A stretch of DNA of 64,000 nucleotides, taken from assembly GCF_001660815.1 (NCBI RefSeq), contig NZ_LYMI01000056.1, forward strand, positions 1 through 64,000. The letters are read 5' to 3'. The notes beneath the pieces are model-generated. The model searched no databases. It had not been told where the DNA came from and worked only from the letters and a program-made list of their open reading frames with translations. The position numbers and the translations under genes are program-made. Below are positions 58,062 to 64,000 of this stretch, piece after piece (within the stretch, counting starts at the first letter, position 1; each line of letters starts with the position of its first letter). This DNA is from Xanthomonas nasturtii. Its GTDB lineage: Bacteria > Pseudomonadota > Gammaproteobacteria > Xanthomonadales > Xanthomonadaceae.

Positions 58062-59939
58062 ATGTCCCTTTCTTCCGTTTTGCCGCGTCGTGCCGTGCTC
58101 GCCGTGGGACTGTCGCTGTGCCTGGCCAATCCGGCCCAGGCCGAGGCCGCCATCGATCTCGACGAAGTCGTGGTGACCGCCTCGCGCACCGCGCAGACGC
58201 AGGACCAGACGCTGGCGCCAGTCACCGTGATCGACCGTGCGCAGATCGAGCGTCGCCAGGTCACTTCGCTGCAGGACCTGCTGCGTGGCGAGGCGGGTGT
58301 GTCGCTGGCCAACAATGGGGGCCCGGGCAAGGCGACCTCGCTGTTCCTGCGCGGCACCGAGTCCGATCATCTGGTGGTACTGATCGATGGTGTGCGCATC
58401 GGCTCGGCGACCTCCGGTGGTGCGGCCTTGCAGGATCTTCCGATCGAGCAGATCGAACGCATCGAAATCGTGCGTGGCCCGTTTTCCAGCCTCTACGGCT
58501 CCGAGGCGCTGGGCGGGGTGATCCAGATCTTTACCCGGCACCCGCAAGGCAGTTTCGTGCCGAGCGTGAGCGTTGCAGCCGGCAGCGACAATGCGCGCCG
58601 CTACGCTGCGGGCGTGGCCGGGCGCAGCCAGGGCGATCTGAGCGAGGCCGGCGGTTGGTATTCGGTCAATGCCGTGCATGACGAAACCGACGGCATCAAT
58701 GCCTATCTGGACACCAGCTCCAGCGCTTTCGATCCGGACCGCGATGGCTATCGCAACGATTCGCTCAGCATGCAAGGCGGCTGGCGCTTCAACCGGCAGT
58801 GGGATGCGGATGTGCATGCGCTGCGCGCGCAGAGCCGTAACGAATACGACGGCTCGGCCTTCGGCGGCAATCTGGGCAAGGGCGTGCAGCAGGCGGTCGG
58901 TGGCCGCGTACGTTACGCGCCGAGCGATGCGCTCAAGCTCACCGCCAGCGTTGGCAGCAGTTTGGATCTGAGCGATGCGTATTACCAAGGCGCGTACTTG
59001 TCGACCTACGACACCCGCCGCAAGCAGGGCGCGTTGCAGGCCGATATCACCACAGCGCCGGGTTTGCTGACGCTCGGGTTTGATTGGCAGCGCGATGCCA
59101 TCGCTAGCAGCGACAGCTACGATGCCGACAGCCGCATCGACCGCGCAGCATTCGCGCAGTGGCAGCAGAGCTTCGGCACGCAATCGGTGCAGGCCAGCCT
59201 GCGCCGCAACGACAACAGCCAGTTCGGCGGCAAGACCACCGGTAGCTTGCTATGGGGCTGGGACGTTGCCGATCACCTGCGCCTGACCGCCAGCTACGGC
59301 ACGGCGTTCAAGGCGCCAACGTTCAACGAGTTGTACTACCCCGATTACGGAAACCCGTTGCTGGGGCCGGAAACCTCCAAAAGCGCCGAGCTCGGCGTGC
59401 GCGGTCGTTACGACTGGGGCACCTGGACGCTCAGCGCGTTTCAGACCCGTATCGATGATCTGATTGCCTATGACGCGTCGTTGGTGGATGCGGCGCATCC
59501 GTTCGGGCAGCCGAACAACATCGATCGGGCGCGCATCCGCGGTGTGGAAGCCGGCTATGACACCGAACTGGCCGGCTGGACGGTGCGCAGCGCACTGACC
59601 TGGCTTGCGCCGCAGGCCGATGGCGACGTCAATCACGGCAACTGGTTGCCGCGGCGTGCGCGTCAGAGCGGGCGTCTCGACGCCGACCGCAGCATTGGCG
59701 CAGTCGGGATCGGCGCAAGCCTGTTCGGGTCGGGCGCGCGTTACGACGATCTGGCCAACACCGAACGCCTGGCCGGCTATGGCTTGCTGGATCTGCGCGT
59801 GAGTTATGCAGTGAACGCGGACTGGAAGGTGCAGCTCACCGCCAATAACGTGTTCGACCGCCAGTACGAAACGGCACGCTGGTACGCGCAGCCGGGCCGC
59901 AATTATCTGCTCACCTTGCGCTACCAGCCTGCGCAATAA
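58062..59939 (+). CDS. btuB: Vitamin B12 TonB-dependent outer-membrane receptor BtuB
   Basis: 625-residue receptor importing cobalamin across the outer membrane. The signal peptide ends NPAQAEA, followed by the TonB box DEVVVTASR. The plug reads SLQDLLRGEAGVSL, LFLRGTESDHLVVLIDGVR and GPFSSLYGSEALGGVIQIF, close to BtuB. The barrel ends QPGRNYLLTLRYQ. The ATG at 58062 is preceded by AGGAG. First gene of a riboswitch-led operon with inner-membrane and corrinoid-processing genes. Confidence 0.93.
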   Translation: MSLSSVLPRRAVLAVGLSLCLANPAQAEAAIDLDEVVVTASRTAQTQDQTLAPVTVIDRAQIERRQVTSLQDLLRGEAGVSLANNGGPGKATSLFLRGTESDHLVVLIDGVRIGSATSGGAALQDLPIEQIERIEIVRGPFSSLYGSEALGGVIQIFTRHPQGSFVPSVSVAAGSDNARRYAAGVAGRSQGDLSEAGGWYSVNAVHDETDGINAYLDTSSSAFDPDRDGYRNDSLSMQGGWRFNRQWDADVHALRAQSRNEYDGSAFGGNLGKGVQQAVGGRVRYAPSDALKLTASVGSSLDLSDAYYQGAYLSTYDTRRKQGALQADITTAPGLLTLGFDWQRDAIASSDSYDADSRIDRAAFAQWQQSFGTQSVQASLRRNDNSQFGGKTTGSLLWGWDVADHLRLTASYGTAFKAPTFNELYYPDYGNPLLGPETSKSAELGVRGRYDWGTWTLSAFQTRIDDLIAYDASLVDAAHPFGQPNNIDRARIRGVEAGYDTELAGWTVRSALTWLAPQADGDVNHGNWLPRRARQSGRLDADRSIGAVGIGASLFGSGARYDDLANTERLAGYGLLDLRVSYAVNADWKVQLTANNVFDRQYETARWYAQPGRNYLLTLRYQPAQ

Positions 59940-60144
59940 GAGCAGCCAACACAGACTGCGCTCACCGCCAGATGGGTGCAGTCGGTGCTCGAAGCATCAT
60001 CTGGCGTTCGTACGCTGCGGGTTCTGCGCGCTGTGTGCGCTTGCCGCCAGATGCAACCAACGCTACGGTCTGCCAGGGCCGGTCGTTTGCCTGATGTCTG
60101 TTGCGCGGTGTGGCTGGCAACCGAAACCCCGAAGGAGACCATCG

Positions 60145-60738
60145 ATGTCGCCGTTATCCCGCTGTTCCGAACGCGTGGTGTTCATCGCTGCGATGCTGGT
60201 GATGACTGCCACCCGCTTTCATCATGCGAGCGATTGGCTGCACTTGCCGGACGCGTCCATGGCCGTGTTTTTCCTCGGTGGCCTGGCGTTGCGGCGGCAC
60301 GGCTACTTTGTCGCCTTGCTGGGCTTGTCGGTGGCCATCGATTGGGCTGCCGTTCGTCTGGCCGGCGTCAGCGACTTCTGCATCACTGCTGCCTACGCCG
60401 CATTGCCGGCGGCCTACGGCGTGCTCTGGTATGCCGGGCGCGCGTGTCACGCACGCGTGCGGCCTGGCGCTGCGTCGCTGACCATCGCCTGGGGCCTGGG
60501 CACCCTGGCCGCGGTGCTGTCGTTCTTGGTCTCCAATGGCGCGTTCTATTGGTGGGGCGGGCGCTACACCGACCCGCACTGGGCGCAGTACCTGCAGCGC
60601 GCCTGGCAATGGGGGCCGGTGTTCGTGCGTACGACCGCGCTCTACCTGGCGGTGGTGCTGGCGGCGGCATGGTGCGTGCTGCGCTGGCGCAACGCGCGTG
60701 CGGTAACGCACTTCTCCACGCCGTTGGACCTGTCGTGA
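60145..60738 (+). CDS. BtuM-like cobalamin uptake membrane protein, paralogue 1
   Basis: 197-residue integral membrane protein with about six helices. It matches BtuM, the solitary ECF S-component-like B12 transporter described in Thiobacillus denitrificans. TRFHHASDWLHLPDASMAVF is close to the start of that family, and the cobalt-liganding cysteine is probably Cys79 in GVSDFCITAAYAALPAAYG. VSNGAFYWWGGRY and DPHWAQYLQRAWQW follow in order. GAAGGAG lies seven bases before the ATG. Second gene of the operon; its stop overlaps the next start by one base. The His and Asp near the N-terminus are retained here but partly lost in the second copy. Confidence 0.8.
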   Translation: MSPLSRCSERVVFIAAMLVMTATRFHHASDWLHLPDASMAVFFLGGLALRRHGYFVALLGLSVAIDWAAVRLAGVSDFCITAAYAALPAAYGVLWYAGRACHARVRPGAASLTIAWGLGTLAAVLSFLVSNGAFYWWGGRYTDPHWAQYLQRAWQWGPVFVRTTALYLAVVLAAAWCVLRWRNARAVTHFSTPLDLS

Positions 60739-61343
60739 TGGCAACGCCGCGCGCGGCTGTGGCGCCGCTGCCATTGCACGGTGCAGCGGCCAGGATCTGC
60801 AGCATCGCGCTTGCAGTGTTGATGGTCTGCACGCGCGGCGAGCATTTCGCTTCTGTGGACGCCTTGCCCAGCGCGTCATCGGCGGTGTTTTTTCTGGCCG
60901 GTGCGTTGCTGCGGCCGCTGTGGATGTTGCCATTGCTGTTCGGGATTGCATCGCTGCTGGATCTGATCGGCCTGGCCTCGGGCAGCGTCAGCGACTGGTG
61001 TTTGTCGCCGGCGTACTGGGCCTTGGCGTTGGCCTACGCCGTGTTGTGGTGTGGCGGGCGGCTGTCTGCAGTGCAGCTGCAGCGCGAGGGTTGGTGCGGT
61101 GTCGCCGGGCTGCCGTTGGCCCTGCTGATCAGCGGCAGCGCCGCCTATCTGCTCTCCAAGGGCGGCTTCTATTTCCTCTCCGGTCGCTACCCGCACGCCA
61201 CGCTGGGCGGGTTCATGGCCCGCGTGCCGGCGTACTACCCGCGCGCGCTCGGCACCCTGGCTGGCTACGTCGGCATGGCCTTCGCGCTGGTGGGCGCACT
61301 ACGCGCCGCCGGCACCCGTTCACCCGTTGGAGCACGCGCATGA
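60738..61343 (+). CDS. BtuM-like cobalamin uptake membrane protein, paralogue 2
   Basis: 201-residue homologue of the preceding gene, about six helices. The Cys is kept (Cys88 in SVSDWCLSPAYWALALAYA), as are LSKGGFYFLSGRYPHATLG and ARVPAYYPRALG. The N-terminal motif reads CTRGEHFASVDALPSASS rather than TRFHHASDWLHLPDAS, so the His pair and the Asp are changed. This suggests divergence in function or ligand. Starts within the stop of paralogue 1 (TGATG) and overlaps cobO by four bases. Confidence 0.75.
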   Translation: MATPRAAVAPLPLHGAAARICSIALAVLMVCTRGEHFASVDALPSASSAVFFLAGALLRPLWMLPLLFGIASLLDLIGLASGSVSDWCLSPAYWALALAYAVLWCGGRLSAVQLQREGWCGVAGLPLALLISGSAAYLLSKGGFYFLSGRYPHATLGGFMARVPAYYPRALGTLAGYVGMAFALVGALRAAGTRSPVGARA

Positions 61344-61951
61344 CGACCCCCGAGCAGGATGACGCGCATTACCGCGAACGTGCGCAGCGCAAAAAAGAAT
61401 TGGTCGACCGGCGCATCGCCCGTGCGGTGATCGATCGCGGTGTGCTGCTGGTCAATACCGGCAACGGCAAGGGCAAGAGTTCGTCCGGCTTCGGCATGCT
61501 GGCGCGCTCGCTTGGGCATGGCCTGCATTGCGGCGTGGTGCAATTCATCAAGGGCACGTTTTCGACCGGAGAAGAGGCGTTTTTTCGCCGGTTTCCGGAT
61601 CTGCTCGATTATCACGTCATGGGCGAAGGCTTCACCTGGGAAACCCAGGACCGCGCGCTCGACATCGCTGCCGCGCAAGCCGCCTGGCACATTGCGCGCA
61701 GCATGCTGGCCGATGCGCGTTACGACTTCGTGCTGTTGGACGAGCTCAATATCGCATTGGTGAAGGACTACATCGCGCTGGACGAGGTGCTTGCCGCCGT
61801 GGCCGCACGCCCACCGCGTCAGCATGTGGTGATCACCGGGCGCGGTGCGCCGGCCGGATTGATCGAGGCGGCAGACACCGTCACCGAGATGCGCTTGATC
61901 AAGCACGCCTTCAACGCCGGCATCAAGGCGCAACTTGGCATCGAGCTGTAG
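61340..61951 (+). CDS. cobO: Corrinoid adenosyltransferase (CobA/CobO/BtuR type)
   Basis: 203-residue P-loop enzyme that transfers the adenosyl group of ATP to cob(I)yrinic acid a,c-diamide or cobalamin. Walker A is VNTGNGKGKSSSGFG. EGFTWETQD and LLDELNIALVKDY are conserved and contact substrate and ATP. MRLIKHAFNAGIKAQLGIE is the C-terminal signature. It overlaps the btuM-like gene upstream by four bases, keeping uptake and adenosylation in one unit. Confidence 0.94.
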   Translation: MTTPEQDDAHYRERAQRKKELVDRRIARAVIDRGVLLVNTGNGKGKSSSGFGMLARSLGHGLHCGVVQFIKGTFSTGEEAFFRRFPDLLDYHVMGEGFTWETQDRALDIAAAQAAWHIARSMLADARYDFVLLDELNIALVKDYIALDEVLAAVAARPPRQHVVITGRGAPAGLIEAADTVTEMRLIKHAFNAGIKAQLGIEL

Positions 61952-61975
61952 CGGTGGGCGAGCGCATGCAATGCC

Positions 61976-62938
61976 GTGCAGCGTTACCGACAGGCCGGCT
62001 GGCATGACGCGCAGCGGCACGCCTTGCTGCTGGTGATTGCCATCACGGCGGTGCTGCTGGACCTGCTGCTCGGCGAGCCGCGGCGTGCGCATCCGCTGGT
62101 GCTGTTCGGCAACTGCGCGCAGCGGCTCGAAGCGCGGCTGCATCGCGACCGTCGCAGCGTCGGTGTTCTTGCCTGGTGCGTCGCGGTGTTGCCGTTGACC
62201 ATCGTTGCCGCAGCGGCGCAATGGGCGCTATGGCAGTTTTCGCCCTGGGCGGCAGCAGGATGGGCCGCAATCACGCTCTACCTGGCGCTGGGATTGCGCA
62301 GCCTGGGCGAACACGCGCAGCCGGTGATCGATGCCTTGCAGGCCGGCGATCTGCCCGTGGCGCGCGCCGCGGTCGGGCGCATCGTCAGCCGCGAAACGGC
62401 GGCACTGGACGCGACCCAAGTGGCCGCTGCAGCGACCGAATCGGTGCTGGAAAACGGTAGCGACGCGGTGTTTGCCGCGCTGTTCTGGGGCGTGCTGCTG
62501 GGCGCGCCAGGTGCGGTGCTGTACCGGCTTTCCAATACGCTGGATGCGATGTGGGGCTATCGCACGCCGCGCTACGCCAATTTCGGCTGGGCTGCGGCGC
62601 GCATCGACGATGCATTGAACTGGCTGCCGGCGCGGCTGACGGCGGTGACCTACGCGGTGCTTGGTCGCACCGGCGCAGGCATGCGCTGCGCCTGGCGGCA
62701 AGGGCGCGGCTGGAAGAGCCCGAACGCCGGCCCGGTGATGGCGGCAGGCGCTGGTGCGCTGCAGGTGCAGCTGGGCGGGCCGGCGCTGTACCACGGTCAC
62801 TGGCAGGCACGTCCACCGCTGGGCGAGGGCGCATTGGCAAACGCCAACAGCGTGCAACGCGGGTTGTGGCTGGTGCGTGCCGGTGTGGCGTTATGGCTGC
62901 TGCTGGGCGCGCTGGCAACAGCGCTGGCGATGCGATGA
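61976..62938 (+). CDS. cbiB: Adenosylcobinamide-phosphate synthase CbiB/CobD
   Basis: 320-residue inner-membrane enzyme attaching aminopropanol phosphate to adenosylcobyric acid. [20 protein letters not shown] is the family N-terminus; [54 protein letters not shown] and [13 protein letters not shown] are all conserved. Several hydrophobic helices are present. The GTG at 61976 is a tentative start; upstream residues are not conserved. Named cobD in the Pseudomonas convention. Confidence 0.92.
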   Translation: MQRYRQAGWHDAQRHALLLVIAITAVLLDLLLGEPRRAHPLVLFGNCAQRLEARLHRDRRSVGVLAWCVAVLPLTIVAAAAQWALWQFSPWAAAGWAAITLYLALGLRSLGEHAQPVIDALQAGDLPVARAAVGRIVSRETAALDATQVAAAATESVLENGSDAVFAALFWGVLLGAPGAVLYRLSNTLDAMWGYRTPRYANFGWAAARIDDALNWLPARLTAVTYAVLGRTGAGMRCAWRQGRGWKSPNAGPVMAAGAGALQVQLGGPALYHGHWQARPPLGEGALANANSVQRGLWLVRAGVALWLLLGALATALAMR

Positions 62939-63031
62939 TCGGCATGCGGATGGTTCGGCCCGTGACCAGGATGCATCGGCTCGTCGTTCATAACGACGCA
63001 CATCACCCTGCCTTACCACCGGGAGCACAGC

Positions 63032-64000
63032 ATGCTTGAACACGGCGGACGTCTGCGCCGCGCTGCGCAGACCTACGACATTCCGCTTGCGCACTGGCTG
63101 GATCTGTCCACTGGCGTGAGCCCGTTTGCGTGGCCGGTCCCTGTCATTCCGGAACATGTGTGGCAGCGCCTGCCGGAAGACGACGACGGCTTGGCCGATT
63201 GCGCGGCTGCGTACTACGGCGCGCCGCAGGTATTGCCGGTGGCCGGCTCGCAGGCGGCGATTCAGGCCTTGCCGCTGCTGCGCGCGCCTAGCCGCGTCGG
63301 TGTGTTGACGCCCGGCTATGCCGAGCACGCGCAGGCATGGCAACGTGCCGGGCATCAGGTGGTGGCGATGAACCCAGCGCAGTTGCTGCAAGCCGGAAAG
63401 ACGCTGGATGTCGTCGTGCTGATCCATCCCAATAACCCCTGCGCCGACAGCTTCGACCCCGAGACGCTGCTGCAGCTGCACGCCTGCCTGGCCGCGCGCG
63501 GCGGGTGGCTGGTGATCGACGAAGCCTTCATGGACGCGACCCCGCAACACAGCGTGTGCGCCTACACCCAGCGCCCAGGATTGGTGGTGCTGCGCTCGGT
63601 GGGCAAGTTCTTCGGCATGGCCGGCGCGCGGGCAGGCTTTGTCTGTGCGCACCACACCGTGCTGGATGCACTGCGCGAACAGTTGGGGCCCTGGACGCTG
63701 AGCGGCCCCGCGCGCTGGGCCGTGCAGCAGGCATTGGCCGACACGCGCTGGCAGTTGCAGGCACGTGTGCAGCTGCATGCGGCATCGCAGCGGCTTGCGC
63801 AGCTGTTGCAGGCCCATGCGCTCGCGCCCACGGCAGGCACGGCGTTTTTTCAGTGGTGCCGGCGCGACGATGCAGCTGCCTTGCACACTGCGCTGGCGCA
63901 GCGCGGCATCTTGACCCGGCTGTTCGAAACACTCGCCAGCCTGCGCTTCGGTCTTCCGCCGGATGCCGCAGGCGAAGCACGTCTGGGTGCAGCGCTGCGC
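63032..64000 (+). CDS. cobC: Threonine-phosphate decarboxylase (CobC/CobD type), cut off by window end
   Basis: 323 codons are present and the frame runs off the window. The PLP-dependent class I aminotransferase fold makes (R)-1-amino-2-propanol phosphate, the side-chain donor used by the preceding CbiB. MLEHGGRLRRAAQTYDIPL, LDLSTGVSPFAWP, IHPNNPCADSFDP, and the PLP lysine in LRSVGKFFGMAGARAGFV are typical. It follows cbiB by about 90 bases with GGGAG before the ATG, extending the riboswitch-led operon. Confidence 0.93.
   Translation, partial: MLEHGGRLRRAAQTYDIPLAHWLDLSTGVSPFAWPVPVIPEHVWQRLPEDDDGLADCAAAYYGAPQVLPVAGSQAAIQALPLLRAPSRVGVLTPGYAEHAQAWQRAGHQVVAMNPAQLLQAGKTLDVVVLIHPNNPCADSFDPETLLQLHACLAARGGWLVIDEAFMDATPQHSVCAYTQRPGLVVLRSVGKFFGMAGARAGFVCAHHTVLDALREQLGPWTLSGPARWAVQQALADTRWQLQARVQLHAASQRLAQLLQAHALAPTAGTAFFQWCRRDDAAALHTALAQRGILTRLFETLASLRFGLPPDAAGEARLGAALR

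Overview
This window is a stretch of chromosome from a Xanthomonas-like gammaproteobacterium. The evidence is high G+C coding sequence, a type IV pilus locus in the Xanthomonas order (pilC-pilD-coaE divergent from pilA, then pilB, with convergent pilR-pilS), H-NS, ClpB, a riboswitch-led cobalamin salvage operon, and intergenic palindromes of the type CCCTCATCCGCCC...CTTCTCCC. No rRNA, tRNA, prophage or CRISPR array was recognised. The species was not determined.

Layout. 1-3.3 kb: edge of an IS3-type element, a secreted nuclease, a decayed alginate lyase gene and an H-NS protein. 3.8-10.1 kb: glgX, rimK, a candidate structured small RNA, a frameshifted small gene, and a response regulator/sensor kinase pair (probably colR-colS). 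10.2-24 kb: the pilus locus with coaE, pilD, pilC, pilA, pilB, pilR and pilS. Four extra genes lie between pilA and pilB: a large GT-C-like membrane protein, a GtrA-like protein, a UDP-galactopyranose-mutase-like flavoprotein and a GalE-type epimerase. They look like a pilin-glycosylation cassette. 24-33.2 kb: sucCD, a 180-bp hexanucleotide repeat, a DUF559 protein, nadE, bamD, rluD, pgeF, a deleted DUF4166 gene and a DCC-family protein. 33.2-45.5 kb: a chemoreceptor, a membrane glucose dehydrogenase, an otsB-GH15-otsA operon and a TonB-dependent receptor. 45.7-52.5 kb: envelope proteins including two lysozyme-inhibitor-like proteins flanking a permease, a DUF3014 protein, a glutathione transferase and a GIY-YIG protein. 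52.7-57.2 kb: an ssuB-like remnant, clpB and metY. 57.2-64 kb: a tandem composite repeat, a cobalamin riboswitch, btuB, two btuM-like genes, cobO, cbiB and a threonine-phosphate decarboxylase cut off by the window end.

How the genes work together. The pilus block holds the pilin, its peptidase, platform, motor ATPase and the PilS-PilR system, and a -24/-12 promoter upstream of pilA fits PilR and sigma-54 control. The proposed cassette would modify the pilin at the periplasmic face: GalE and the flavoprotein would supply an activated sugar, GtrA would move a lipid-linked form, and the GT-C protein would transfer it. The cobalamin operon couples outer-membrane uptake (BtuB), probable inner-membrane uptake (two BtuM paralogues) and corrinoid adenosylation and side-chain assembly under one riboswitch. 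The trehalose operon joins synthesis, dephosphorylation and a GH15 hydrolase.

The window also carries several broken genes (algL, a glycosyl hydrolase, DUF4166, ssuB and a small secreted protein). This points to ongoing gene loss, although single-base lesions could be sequencing errors. All calls come from reading the sequence and from memory of protein families; no database search was run.
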